Shown here: one piece after another, positions 24,573 through 32,860 of the stretch | How positions within the stretch are numbered: the first letter of the stretch is position 1 | How the letters are laid out: each line of letters starts with the position of its first letter | From: Methanobacteriota archaeon | Lineage (GTDB): Archaea; Thermoplasmatota; Poseidoniia; Poseidoniales; Thalassarchaeaceae | Reading direction: 5' to 3' | Length of the DNA stretch: 45,890 bases | Assembly (NCBI GenBank): GCA_002722735.1 | Contig: PBMR01000003.1 | Location: 41,637-87,526, forward strand | Position numbers and translations under genes: made by a program | The notes under the pieces: model-generated | The model's input: the letters and a program-made list of their open reading frames with translations, nothing else | What the model was told of the DNA's origin: nothing | The model's database searches: none

Positions 24573-25523
24573 CTAGAAGGGAAGGCTCTCTGGGTCAACG
24601 TTTCCACCAGAAAGAATGATTCCGATTCTACCAATTCCTTCGAGTTCCTTGAACTCCGGCTTTAGCACAGCAGCAAGGCAGGTCGCTCCACTGGGTTCTA
24701 TAACCATCCCCAGGTGATCATGCAGCAGTCTCATGGCTTGTAGAACCTCTTCATCGCTAACGGTAACGATATCCTCGAGGTGATCCCTCAGGATGGGCCA
24801 GGTAGTTTCACCAAGGCTAGTGAGGAGGCCATCGCAAATGGTGTCAGGGTTGGTCTGTGGAATCAGCTCGCCTGCTGCCAGCGAGCGAGCGGCATCATCG
24901 GCACCGGTTGGCTCAACTCCGAATATCAGTGCATTAGGGACAAGCCTCCGTATCGTGATGGAAGTGCCAGAGAGCAGACCACCCCCGCCAATTGGTGCCA
25001 TCACAGCATCCAGACTCCCGACTTCTTGAATCAACTCAAGGGCCGCTGTCCCCTGTCCAGCAATAACATGAGGGTTATCGAAGGGGTGGATAAAAGTCGC
25101 ACCAGTCCTTTCCAATACTGATTCGGCCGTCGCGATTCTTGCTCTGAGAGTAGGCTCGCAGAATGTTATCTCTGCACCGTGGCCGATTACCCCTTGCACC
25201 TTTATTCTCGGTGCGTTGTCCGGCATCACGATGTACGCAGGCACACCCCGTCGCTTTGCTGCTAGAGCGACTGCTTGAGCATGGTTTCCACTGCTATGTG
25301 TGCATACGCCCGGTTCGGCGGCATCTCCCAATAGCCCTACTGCATTGCTTGCTCCTCGAAACTTGAATGCACCCACATGCTGGAGGTTCTCACATTTCAT
25401 GAGCACCTCGCGGCCTGCTAGCCCATTGATATCGGGCGAACTTAGTACTGGAGTCCTAATGACAACGCCCTCTTGCCTTGTTGCAGCGCTCTCGACATCA
25501 CTGAAAGATATCGCATACTGCAT
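24573..25523 (-). CDS. Threonine/serine dehydratase (serine racemase-like), PLP enzyme
   Basis: A 316-residue fold-type II PLP enzyme without a C-terminal ACT regulatory domain. Seen: RTPVLSSPDINGL, the PLP lysine in HVGAFKFRGASNA, SSGNHAQAVALAAK, the phosphate-binding GGGGLLSG, and a closing LSGGNVDPESLPF. The compact form without a regulatory domain is like catabolic threonine dehydratases and serine racemase. ATG 25523 is chosen: the frame continues upstream for about 119 codons, but that part has no family similarity and overlaps the plus-strand membrane gene at 25603. tRNA-Cys lies just beyond its end. Confidence 0.92.
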   Translation of the reverse strand: MQYAISFSDVESAATRQEGVVIRTPVLSSPDINGLAGREVLMKCENLQHVGAFKFRGASNAVGLLGDAAEPGVCTHSSGNHAQAVALAAKRRGVPAYIVMPDNAPRIKVQGVIGHGAEITFCEPTLRARIATAESVLERTGATFIHPFDNPHVIAGQGTAALELIQEVGSLDAVMAPIGGGGLLSGTSITIRRLVPNALIFGVEPTGADDAARSLAAGELIPQTNPDTICDGLLTSLGETTWPILRDHLEDIVTVSDEEVLQAMRLLHDHLGMVIEPSGATCLAAVLKPEFKELEGIGRIGIILSGGNVDPESLPF

Positions 25524-25602
25524 TGCACTACCAAGCCTCCGAGGAAACCGCGACTCATCATTTCTGCGGCGTCTTGAAGCACCACCCCCTCCTCGACAAT
25601 CC

Positions 25603-26016
25603 GTGTCTGAGGGGAGCGAGCCCGAGTGGAGAATCCACACTGCAATTGCAGCAATACTCGTTCTTGACTCAGTAGTAATCGGAATAGCCCCTAGCGGGCC
25701 GTGGGACGACTCAGGCTTCTCCAGGGGAGTGATTGGACTAGTGGGGATGTCACTTGCATACGTCGCATGGTACCGGGTGACCTTCAAGAGAAGGGGGCTG
25801 ATTCCATGGCTGGACCAATGGGAGGACCCAAAGAGAACGGCCAAGGTCGAGATGATGGTAGCAGCCCTTGTTCTGGCCATTGCATGGGTGGCCGGTAACC
25901 CACTGCAGCCCTATCTTCCAGATCCAACTGGCTTGCTACTTGCTCTGGTCGGGCTTCTGATTGCCCTCCAATCGGCCTATGTCATGCTCAGCATTGGTCC
26001 TCTCAGGGAGGATTGA
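25603..26016 (+). CDS. Small polytopic membrane protein, hypothetical
   Basis: A 137-residue protein starting at GTG 25603 (MSEGSEPEWRIH). Four hydrophobic segments at about residues 11-29, 37-56, 74-93 and 101-123 suggest four transmembrane helices, with polar loops WYRVTFKRRG and WLDQWEDPKR. No family recognised. The open frame extends upstream to 25300, antisense to the dehydratase, and is not expected to be coding there. It is divergent from the dehydratase (79 bases apart) and converges with RNase HI, whose end is 2 bases away. Confidence 0.7.
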   Translation: MSEGSEPEWRIHTAIAAILVLDSVVIGIAPSGPWDDSGFSRGVIGLVGMSLAYVAWYRVTFKRRGLIPWLDQWEDPKRTAKVEMMVAALVLAIAWVAGNPLQPYLPDPTGLLLALVGLLIALQSAYVMLSIGPLRED

Positions 26017-26018
26017 AA

Positions 26019-26564
26019 CTACCTCACACCGGGCTTCCAGAACTGTAGTGGCAGAGGCTTCTCCCCCTGCATTGCACGGAAGGCCAAATGATCCGCCCGC
26101 TCGTTCCAGCGATGCCCCCTATGCGCGGCAACGTGTTCTCCGCTCAACTCCATGTGCAGTGAAACCTCATGCCACAGGCTCTGCAGCCTCTTAGCGAGAT
26201 CGCGGTTGGCCTTAGCCCTCCAAGCCCCCGACGAAATGTTGAGGGCATATTCAGAGTCACCTCGTATCGTTGCTGCAAACACTCCCTCATGAGTGAGCAG
26301 CCACCTTAGTGCATGAGCAATGGCGGAGAGCTCGGCGGTGTTGTTTGAACCAACCTCAGCACCGAGAAAATCCTCTGCCTCAGGATTTGTGACCACCTCT
26401 CCATACATTTCATCGAAGAGAACGCCCTTTCCATTGCCAGTGCCGCTGTCTCCTTCTATGACGCAGAAGCCCCATCCCGCCTCAGTAGTCGCGGTGACGT
26501 TACGATTCTCCGAACAGGAGCCATCCACATAGATGTGAAGCTTGCGCGACTGATGCATGCTCAC
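26019..26564 (-). CDS. rnhA: Ribonuclease HI
   Basis: A 181-residue RNase H fold with the four catalytic acids: D14 in LHIYVDGSC, E78 in SNNTAELSAIAHAL, D103 in IRGDSEYALN and D158 in ERADHLAFRA. The histidine-containing loop AAHRGHRWN precedes the last Asp, as in type 1 enzymes. It cleaves the RNA strand of RNA/DNA hybrids. GTG 26564 overlaps the stop of gcvH by 4 bases, giving translational coupling; ATG 26558 is the alternative. The insertion of about 25 residues between the first strand and E78 is longer than in E. coli RNase HI. Confidence 0.93.
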   Translation of the reverse strand: MSMHQSRKLHIYVDGSCSENRNVTATTEAGWGFCVIEGDSGTGNGKGVLFDEMYGEVVTNPEAEDFLGAEVGSNNTAELSAIAHALRWLLTHEGVFAATIRGDSEYALNISSGAWRAKANRDLAKRLQSLWHEVSLHMELSGEHVAAHRGHRWNERADHLAFRAMQGEKPLPLQFWKPGVR

Positions 26565-26944
26565 TCTCCAATCAATGCAGCATATCCTGCAGCATCCAGG
26601 AGACCATCTAGTTCGGAGTTATGAGATACAGCCATTCTGCAAATCCATCCCTCTCCATAAGGGTCTTCGTTTATCTTCTCAGGAGAATCCTCTAGGCTCT
26701 CATTCACGGCAACTACCTCTCCAGACACCGGGGCGTGGATCGCGCTGACAGACTTGACTGACTCCAGACTTGCGAAGCCTTCCATTGCCGGGACCTCGGT
26801 ACCGACTTCAGGGAGCTCCACCCAGACCACTGCAGTTAGCATACTTTGGGCAAAGTCGGTGATTCCGACCACCACCTCGCCCCCATCCCTACGAACCCAC
26901 TCATGTTCCTGAGTGTATCTGAGGTCTTCTGGAATCTCGCCCAT
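26561..26944 (-). CDS. gcvH: Glycine cleavage system H protein
   Basis: A 127-residue lipoyl carrier. Seen: RYTQEHEWVRRDG at the N-terminus, VVGITDFAQSML, VWVELPEVGTEVPAMEGFASLES with the lipoylated lysine K64 in ESVKSVSAIHAPVSGEVV, and DPYGEGWICRM. H protein shuttles the aminomethyl group between the P, T and L proteins; those subunits are not in the window. It is followed by rnhA with a 4-base overlap, and no pathway link between the two is known to me. Confidence 0.96.
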   Translation of the reverse strand: MGEIPEDLRYTQEHEWVRRDGGEVVVGITDFAQSMLTAVVWVELPEVGTEVPAMEGFASLESVKSVSAIHAPVSGEVVAVNESLEDSPEKINEDPYGEGWICRMAVSHNSELDGLLDAAGYAALIGE

Positions 26945-26996
26945 ACCCTCGCTCCGCCCTTCGGCGAAGGCTGAACGTGGGTCAAGGTTTCGCTCC

Positions 26997-27377
26997 TTAT
27001 TCCTCTTCTTCGTGCTTCGACTCTAGGTGTTCCATCTCCATCCTAGCCCAGCCCGTGCCTAGGTTAGCGATACTCGCATCCTCCAACTCTTCTTCGAGGC
27101 GTAGGCGCATAATCCCTTCTTCTTCTCTGCTGAACCACTTGTCAAGCGGCATAGAGTCGTGAGGCCAGTCCTTGGCGAGATTTAGCAACAGCGCAAATGC
27201 GGCAGTGACGATGGCGAGTACAACCACAATCAATGCCAGAGGATTGTCCATGCTCGCATCAATATCATCCCCAGAGGCAATTAGTCGACCGTCCAGCATC
27301 GCCAGTGCTGAAATGAGGAACAGGGCGAGTGAGACGCCAACCAACAACCTCCCGAGCCGTCCCCCTGGAGATTCCAC
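26997..27377 (-). CDS. Small two-helix membrane protein, hypothetical
   Basis: A 126-residue protein opening at GTG 27377. Two hydrophobic segments lie at about residues 9-28 and 46-68, followed by a strongly acidic helical tail (RLRLEEELEDASI, ending in HLESKHEEEE) that probably faces the cytoplasm. No family recognised. It follows the THEP1-type NTPase by 46 bases on the same strand and may be co-transcribed with it. Confidence 0.65.
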   Translation of the reverse strand: MESPGGRLGRLLVGVSLALFLISALAMLDGRLIASGDDIDASMDNPLALIVVVLAIVTAAFALLLNLAKDWPHDSMPLDKWFSREEEGIMRLRLEEELEDASIANLGTGWARMEMEHLESKHEEEE

Positions 27378-27423
27378 GATTCCCTGCCGGGTATCACTCG
27401 CATCAAGTTGACCGAGCAGAGCG

Positions 27424-28005
27424 TCATCCCAACTCTTGTATCAGTTTGTGGATTTTGTACGGAAGGAGGGATCTGTTCACAGGGGTCACTTCGAGAATCC
27501 TCGCATCGTCCCGCCTTCTGATGTCCTGCAGAAGGGGGTGGCGGCTCTTTTTGTGAAGTGTCATCAAGGTCGGAAGGTCACTATTCAGTGCCATCCTAAC
27601 CGCATTCACGAAGCCCTCGCTCTCGACAGTGAACTTCCCAACTTCATCAATTACCATGATTTCACAATTTCCAATGCTGTCTAGTATCGCCGGGACACCG
27701 ACTCGATCAATTTCACTGGGATCAATTCCAAAGCCCAGAATTCGGTTTCGGGAGTCTATTTTCTTGTGCGCCATAACGCCCTTCTCGCCAGTTAGTATGT
27801 TGACGCAAGCATATCCAACTCTCTCTCCATCCTCTACGACGGCCTCGCACCTCATCCCTCCAATGATGTGCTCAGGAGAAATATGACCACGCGATCGACC
27901 GTATCCCCCCCCATCCGCCGAAATCATATCGATGACCTTCTGCAGTACTGCGGACTTACCAGATCTAGGAAGGCCAGTGATGCCGATTTTAGGATTAATT
28001 CCCAT
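27424..28005 (-). CDS. THEP1-like nucleoside-triphosphatase
   Basis: A 193-residue P-loop NTPase. Walker A is GITGLPRSGKSAVL at residues 8-21, Walker B is IMVIDEVGKF, and a conserved GFGIDPSEID segment follows the first strands. This fits the archaeal/bacterial NTPase_1 (THEP1) family, small NTPases with slow, broad-specificity hydrolysis whose in vivo role is unclear. ATG 28005 is preferred over ATG 28029 because an aggag ribosome binding site lies 6-7 bases before it. A TATA-like ttaatatc read on the minus strand lies about 60 bases upstream, near 28064-28072. Confidence 0.88.
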   Translation of the reverse strand: MGINPKIGITGLPRSGKSAVLQKVIDMISADGGGYGRSRGHISPEHIIGGMRCEAVVEDGERVGYACVNILTGEKGVMAHKKIDSRNRILGFGIDPSEIDRVGVPAILDSIGNCEIMVIDEVGKFTVESEGFVNAVRMALNSDLPTLMTLHKKSRHPLLQDIRRRDDARILEVTPVNRSLLPYKIHKLIQELG

Positions 28006-28137
28006 ATTTACTCTCCTCTGAATGTTCACTCCCGCGACAGGAACGCCTAGCGTATGCGAAGCACCGATATTAATTCATTTGGATTAGAGGGGCAGCGTAT
28101 TTCCGGAACGAGGAAACGAAAATCCGAACTTAGTAAA

Positions 28138-30120
28138 TCAGATTTCACTATCGTTCCCCATTAGTGAAACCGGCCCTACTCCCTCAAGAGGTGGGAAGGG
28201 CAGCATCTCAATTTCGTAGTTGTTGACATTGTTGTTTGCCGCCCATGCTTTGGACCAGAGATTCAAACCCTCGGAGTTTAGATGCGATGCGAGGGCTGCT
28301 AAACCCCCCTCAAGATTTCCAAACTCAGCAACCAGTCTTTCGACGACCTGATTTGGCAGATCGAGGAAACTCACAGAGTTTCCGAGTACGCACCCGGAGG
28401 GTATGACTACCCAGAGGAGACGCCTCTCCATTTGGGGGTTTATCATCGCCCGGCAGATTATTCTCGGTGGCCCCAGCATGTCTGAGGGGCCATTCCACAC
28501 TGCATGACTCCACTGGACGCCCTCCGGAACATCCGCGAAGGCGGGGTGTCGAAGACTCACTTCGCCATCATTCAGCTCTATGTGCGTACCGCGAACGAAA
28601 GGAGACCCACTCGAACCGGTGCCCCAATCTGAAATGTGGCTTGACCAACTTCCACGATCCACTTCACCCGCCCTCACGCGAATAGCCTTGCCACTAGGAT
28701 TCAGCCAAGTGCCCTCTTCGGTAAGACGTGGTTGATCTGCCAAGGTGCCGATAGCTCTCAGCGTCTTATTCCGTTCGTGCAAGGACTTGGGCATTTTTGG
28801 CACAGCCCAAGAGGCATCAGTCCAAACCGACCACGGACCACGCTCCAGCTCAAGGAAGGGCGCGCCTTTGTCGAGCCCCTTTCGAGCAGAAATGTCCCTC
28901 GAATGTAGCGGGCCAAAACTCGTGAGGACCTCAGTAGTACCGGCGACAGTAATACCCAGTACGGAAACACCCTGTGCTCCAACAAGCGGGAGTTGTTGAT
29001 TATCGGGGAATGACCACACGCTATCCCACTCGTTCTGCAAGACTATCAGTTTCCTCAATGGCGCGCTGCTTTTCTCACGAAGGACAGACTCAGGGACAAC
29101 CATTCTGACCCTCCCTCCCTTCTGGCTCAGTTGTAGGGATCGCTCGATGTACAGCCTGTACAGGTTGACATTGCCCTTGATTGCAGAGAAGCGGAGACTA
29201 CCGTCAGGACCTTTGATCTGACGGAGTTCCTTGGACAAGCCTTTGCGCAACTGGCTACCTTCGGGATGACCTCGAAACCGGTCCTTGATCCGAAGCCATG
29301 GAGGCCTTGAAACAAGGAGCCTCGGACTTTCGTTCCACGGCCACTCTCCCCGTAGGGGATCAGCGCATCTAACGTTGCTCTCGATAATGAGATTGGCTTC
29401 GGATCTTCCAATGAGTGATTCGCTCCCCTCTCCTTCTAGATCAACCAGTCTCAGGCGTGCGAGTACGATGAGAAGTCGCTTGCGAGCGCTCTCCACGGCG
29501 ATATCCGAGACATCCACCAGTTGGAACCCTTCTAGAAGTCTGAGCGTGTCCTCCTTCCGCTGCTGGGCATCCATCCCACTGCATCTGTCCGCGTGCATCC
29601 TAATGATGCGATCAGCGAATAGGCCCGCTCCCACAGAGGGGTCAGCGAAAGGAAGGGGAATTCCAGACAGGGTGTGAGACTCGTCCGATTCTTGACTGTA
29701 ATCATCTTCGAATGATTGCCCTCTGATGCTTTCATTGAACTGCTCAGCGAAGACTCTGAAACTTGGCGGCAGTGCAGTGAGCGATAGCGTAGCCGGGGGC
29801 TCTTTCTTTCGGCTTCTGCCGTGGTGCAACTCGTCGCATAGTATGGCATCGACGAACCTCACCGGCGTGGCATAGACGCCACGAGGCGAACGCCCGTCAC
29901 TCTCGGCTTCGTACCTTGCTAGAAGATGATCAAGTACGGAACCAGGATCGCTCAGCAACCCCGCCGGTAAGGTGGGCCACCCCCTAGGGAGAGTAGCGGC
30001 AACGGGTTGCCCCTGATTGGTCGCTAGAAGCCAAGCGTCTAGCCAGCTCTCGATTTGCTCGACCCTGTCAGGGCATTCGTGATCGAGCCTTGCATACCAG
30101 CCTGAAGTCTCGCTCGTCAT
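28138..30120 (-). CDS. Degenerate Eco57I-like N6-adenine DNA methyltransferase homologue with TRD-like C-terminus
   Basis: A 660-residue protein with the layout of Eco57I/type IIG methyltransferases. Motif X-like YATPVRFVDAIL lies at residues 83-94. The SAM-binding motif I, FADPSVGAG, lies at 158-166, and acidic strand 2 in FQLVDVSDIAV follows. The motif IV position reads LLVSRPPWLRIKDRF (271-275), where (N/D/S)-PP-(Y/F/W) is expected: the residue before PP is Arg. Later KGGRVRMVVPESVL and SSAPLRKLIVL match the post-IV region. The C-terminus (LNSEGLNLWSKAWAANN, EIEMLPFPP) looks like a TaqI-type specificity domain. There is no nuclease domain. ATG 30120 has a TATA-like aaaataga about 28 bases upstream; TTG 30156 is the alternative. 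Confidence 0.85.
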   Translation of the reverse strand: MTSETSGWYARLDHECPDRVEQIESWLDAWLLATNQGQPVAATLPRGWPTLPAGLLSDPGSVLDHLLARYEAESDGRSPRGVYATPVRFVDAILCDELHHGRSRKKEPPATLSLTALPPSFRVFAEQFNESIRGQSFEDDYSQESDESHTLSGIPLPFADPSVGAGLFADRIIRMHADRCSGMDAQQRKEDTLRLLEGFQLVDVSDIAVESARKRLLIVLARLRLVDLEGEGSESLIGRSEANLIIESNVRCADPLRGEWPWNESPRLLVSRPPWLRIKDRFRGHPEGSQLRKGLSKELRQIKGPDGSLRFSAIKGNVNLYRLYIERSLQLSQKGGRVRMVVPESVLREKSSAPLRKLIVLQNEWDSVWSFPDNQQLPLVGAQGVSVLGITVAGTTEVLTSFGPLHSRDISARKGLDKGAPFLELERGPWSVWTDASWAVPKMPKSLHERNKTLRAIGTLADQPRLTEEGTWLNPSGKAIRVRAGEVDRGSWSSHISDWGTGSSGSPFVRGTHIELNDGEVSLRHPAFADVPEGVQWSHAVWNGPSDMLGPPRIICRAMINPQMERRLLWVVIPSGCVLGNSVSFLDLPNQVVERLVAEFGNLEGGLAALASHLNSEGLNLWSKAWAANNNVNNYEIEMLPFPPLEGVGPVSLMGNDSEI

Positions 30121-30141
30121 GGTACGCACATCGCCCAAAAC

Positions 30142-30155
30142 CCCATCTATTTTCA
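30142..30155 (-). promoter_or_regulatory. TATA-like element before the methyltransferase-like gene
   Basis: Read on the minus strand, tttgaaaatagatg lies 22-35 bases before ATG 30120, the spacing of an archaeal TATA box for a leaderless transcript. It supports ATG 30120 as the start and a separate promoter within the two-gene unit. Confidence 0.4.
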
Positions 30156-30183
30156 AAGGTTGTATGGCAGAAATGGTTGTGTG

Positions 30184-30792
30184 TCAACCATCAATCCCGA
30201 AGATGTCTTGGTCTATCTCGGCCACTAGTCTTCTCTGTAGCAGCCATGCCAAAGCCTCGTCGATCTCATCCACCCTAATGCCCATGGGTTCCAGAGCATC
30301 ACTGATTTCGTCAAAATGCAAGCCAGTGTTGTTCGCGTCCACCTCTTCGATCGTATTCATGATGTGCTCTGAGATGATGGTGAGAAGAGGGTCGTCATCT
30401 GTTCCCAGTGCGCCCAAATCAACCATTGGGATGGACTCTTCCGGCTCTTGGTTCTCAAAACTAGTTTTACGGGGAGTCGGCCCATACACGTCGAAGAGGT
30501 TTCTTTGGTGCGGATCGGTCCAAGAGGCTCCTTGTGCAGCCTCTCGCTTCCTCTTTAATCTCTTCACTAGAGCCTCTATTCTGTGAAGTCGTTGTTCAAG
30601 CCTGAGTCGTTCTCTCCCCAAGTGAACCTCGACCAGTTCAAGCTCTTCCGTCGCCCTCTCGTCAAGCCACTTGGACAGATTCCATTGGGGGTCGAGTCGC
30701 AGCATCGTCTCCCAGAGTTGTGCAACTGAATCTGGGAGTGTTCTGACGTCAATTCTTGGTCCCTCCTTCCCTTCTCCAGGAGCCCGGTCCAT
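30184..30792 (-). CDS. Coiled-coil protein with C-terminal winged-helix-like segment, hypothetical
   Basis: A 202-residue soluble protein. Residues about 48-86 form a long Arg/Lys/Glu-rich coiled coil (ELELVEVHLGRERLRLEQRL and RLKRKREAA). A central linker is Pro/Asp-rich. The C-terminal 60 residues (HFDEISDALEPMGIRVDEIDEALAWLLQRRLVAEID) have the helix-turn-helix-wing rhythm of a small wHTH domain; this is a weak pattern match. It is the upstream partner of the methyltransferase-like gene, with 63 bases between its stop and the downstream ATG, on the same strand. I recognise no family. A DNA-binding or oligomerisation subunit would fit. Confidence 0.7.
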   Translation of the reverse strand: MDRAPGEGKEGPRIDVRTLPDSVAQLWETMLRLDPQWNLSKWLDERATEELELVEVHLGRERLRLEQRLHRIEALVKRLKRKREAAQGASWTDPHQRNLFDVYGPTPRKTSFENQEPEESIPMVDLGALGTDDDPLLTIISEHIMNTIEEVDANNTGLHFDEISDALEPMGIRVDEIDEALAWLLQRRLVAEIDQDIFGIDG

Positions 30793-30863
30793 GTGCTGAG
30801 TCTGCCTCTCGACCGTCTATGAATTATCGCACTCCAATTCCAGATTATTCATGGGTCGTATTG

Positions 30864-32078
30864 ATGAATGAAAAGCAGGTGCCACAACCAATGGCACCCT
30901 ATCGATTGACCATCTTGCCCGGTGACGGCACGGGCCGAGAGGTAATTGTGGAGGCCAGGCGAGTCATTGATGCATTCGAGCAGTTTGGCCCACTCTCGTT
31001 CGACATCACCGAGATACCTTGCGGCGGTCAATACTATCTGGAAACAGGGAAGGAGTGGCCTGACGGCTCGTTCAAGCATTGCCGAGACAATTCCGATGCC
31101 ATTCTAGTTGGAGCCGTGGGCTGGCCGGACTCCCACTTGCCCAATGGCGATGTAGCGGGGGCTCAGGTTCTCCTCGGCTTGAGATCCGCCCTCGACCTCT
31201 ATGCCAACGTGAGACCTGTCAAGTTATTCCACGGGGTCCACCACAAGGTGCACGGAGTGTTCAAAGACGTCTGGGACCCCAATCTGGTTGATATGGCCCT
31301 AGTTCGAGAGAACACCGAAGGACTCTATCATTCTCTGCTTCGCCGATCCGGCCGGGCTGCTCAGGGAGGTGAGAAGGACGAACCCATCACCATCGATCAT
31401 TTTCCCGGACTGAACGGGCACGTTGCGTGGGACGCTAGGCCAATTTCTCGTAAGGGCAGCGAGCGAGTCATCAGGTTCGCCTTCAATCTTGCAGAGCGCC
31501 GCGAGTCTCGCATTGGGATGCCCCAGAAGGTGACATGTGTTGACAAGAGCAACGTTACCAGGGGGTGCCGCCTTTTCAGGGAGGTCTTCAGGGAGGTCGC
31601 GAGAGAGCACGAAGGCGTCGAATCCAACGAGGCCTATATCGACGCGTTCACAATGTGGCTGGTCCGAAATCCGGAGGAATTGAACGTCGTCGTGCTTCCA
31701 AATATGTTTGGTGACATTGCTACCGATCTCGCTTCAGTCTTGCAAGGTGGTATGGGAATGGCAGCAAGTGCCAATATTGGGGATAAGCACATGCTGTTTG
31801 AACCAGTTCACGGCTCCTCGCCAAAGCATGCTGGACAAAACAAGGTCAACCCCATCGCTGCCATCTCCTCAGTCCAACTGATGTTCGAATACCTCGGCTC
31901 GCGTCATGACGATCCCGACGCCGCGACCTGCTCAAACGTATTAGAGCAGGCAATTACTGGGCACCTCGCGTCAGGCGGCCCCGTGACATATGATATCGGA
32001 GGCAAGGCATCTACTACTGAAGTCGGTGAGGCCATAGCCAAGCGCTGTGAAGATCTGCTCAAGAAACAGTATGCCTAG
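30864..32078 (+). CDS. Isocitrate/isopropylmalate dehydrogenase-family protein
   Basis: A 404-residue beta-decarboxylating dehydrogenase. Seen: [66 protein letters not shown], the catalytic Lys region [13 protein letters not shown], and the Asp-rich metal site [35 protein letters not shown] forms the NAD(P) site. It belongs to the LeuB/Icd superfamily and could be isopropylmalate, isocitrate, homoisocitrate or tartrate dehydrogenase; no leu genes are nearby to decide. ATG 30864 is preferred, with the family N-terminus at MAPYRLTIL (30891). It converges with the phosphopantothenate synthetase gene, overlapping its end by 4 bases. Confidence 0.92.
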   Translation: MNEKQVPQPMAPYRLTILPGDGTGREVIVEARRVIDAFEQFGPLSFDITEIPCGGQYYLETGKEWPDGSFKHCRDNSDAILVGAVGWPDSHLPNGDVAGAQVLLGLRSALDLYANVRPVKLFHGVHHKVHGVFKDVWDPNLVDMALVRENTEGLYHSLLRRSGRAAQGGEKDEPITIDHFPGLNGHVAWDARPISRKGSERVIRFAFNLAERRESRIGMPQKVTCVDKSNVTRGCRLFREVFREVAREHEGVESNEAYIDAFTMWLVRNPEELNVVVLPNMFGDIATDLASVLQGGMGMAASANIGDKHMLFEPVHGSSPKHAGQNKVNPIAAISSVQLMFEYLGSRHDDPDAATCSNVLEQAITGHLASGGPVTYDIGGKASTTEVGEAIAKRCEDLLKKQYA

Positions 32079-32860
32079 ACGCGCTCAAGTGCTCCGGCCA
32101 TGGTATCCAACGCATCACGAAGAACTCGTTGGTTGTCCCACTGAGTGGGCCCACTCTGGCCGGTGATGGTCTCCCTAACTAGGGCCTCGGAGGCCCTGGC
32201 CACCTCATCTACAATTGTAACCGAAGCCATCATCGAAGTTCTAGAGAGTGGATTCAGATCGATTACCAAGACCTCCTTGCCCAGATCTATCAGGGCCTCG
32301 CAACGATCACCGTCTTCGAGTGGAATGAGCACCGTATCTGCGCTTCCAATGCCCTCAGCACTGCAAATGGACCGGGGTCCTAGCAATCCCTCTATCCGAC
32401 CGTCCTCCTCAGCGCCCATCAGCCGTACTGAACCGACCGCGTCGAACCAGTCTCCCGTGTATCCCTCGGGAGCCCCCTTGTTCCTCACCTCCTCCCTTTG
32501 CTTTGAGAGGAGAGATAGCAAACCAGCGACCCTCTCCGGGCTGCGATAGTATAGATTGACCTCTATGGGACATTGGATTACCGCAGCCACACGAATCAGA
32601 TTCTCGCCTGCGAGCACCACGGTGTTGCCATTCACTGAGATTACGGGCCGCGCAGCCGCCCGAAGCCGCGCAACCACTTCCCGAATGGCGAGGAGCGAGG
32701 ACTCGGTGGTCTGCTCTCCGAGGAGGTAGTCGTAGGCCTCGCCACGGCCGTGTGCTATCATTGCAGATTCGGCAAGCAGACCCCTTTCAGCGGCATCGAC
32801 GAGCTTCTGCCTAGCCAATAGGGAGTCCCTCCGAGGATGACTCTCCGAAATCTTTGCCAT
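32075..32860 (-). CDS. Archaeal 4-phosphopantoate--beta-alanine ligase (phosphopantothenate synthetase)
   Basis: A 261-residue member of the archaeal family that joins 4-phosphopantoate and beta-alanine with ATP in CoA biosynthesis. Seen: the opening ISESHPRRDSLLARQKLVDA, MIAHGRGEAYDYLLGEQTTE, ARPVISVNGNTVVLAGENLI and PIEVNLYYRSPERVAG. VLIPLEDGDRCEALIDLGKE and VIDLNPLSRTSMMASVTIVDE follow. These match the conserved blocks of the family. It is replaced by PanC/PanK in bacteria, so it is an archaeal marker. It is the last gene of the run priL-DUF373-pcc1-nadC-this gene and abuts nadC without a gap. ATG 32860 is the start. Confidence 0.92.
   Translation of the reverse strand: MAKISESHPRRDSLLARQKLVDAAERGLLAESAMIAHGRGEAYDYLLGEQTTESSLLAIREVVARLRAAARPVISVNGNTVVLAGENLIRVAAVIQCPIEVNLYYRSPERVAGLLSLLSKQREEVRNKGAPEGYTGDWFDAVGSVRLMGAEEDGRIEGLLGPRSICSAEGIGSADTVLIPLEDGDRCEALIDLGKEVLVIDLNPLSRTSMMASVTIVDEVARASEALVRETITGQSGPTQWDNQRVLRDALDTMAGALERV

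Noticed and set aside
25524-25880. 119-codon N-terminal extension of the threonine/serine dehydratase
   Set aside because: It lies antisense to the 25603 membrane protein, is not similar to PLP enzymes, and the family starts at the MQYAIS residue.
26958-26970. CCTTCGGCGAAGG inverted repeat upstream of gcvH as a terminator
   Set aside because: Only five or six base pairs with a 1-3 base loop and no T-run, so not separable from chance.
28138-30120. Type I/IIG restriction-modification system
   Set aside because: No endonuclease motif (PD-ExK or HNH), no helicase, and motif IV is altered, so an active restriction system is not supported by this sequence.
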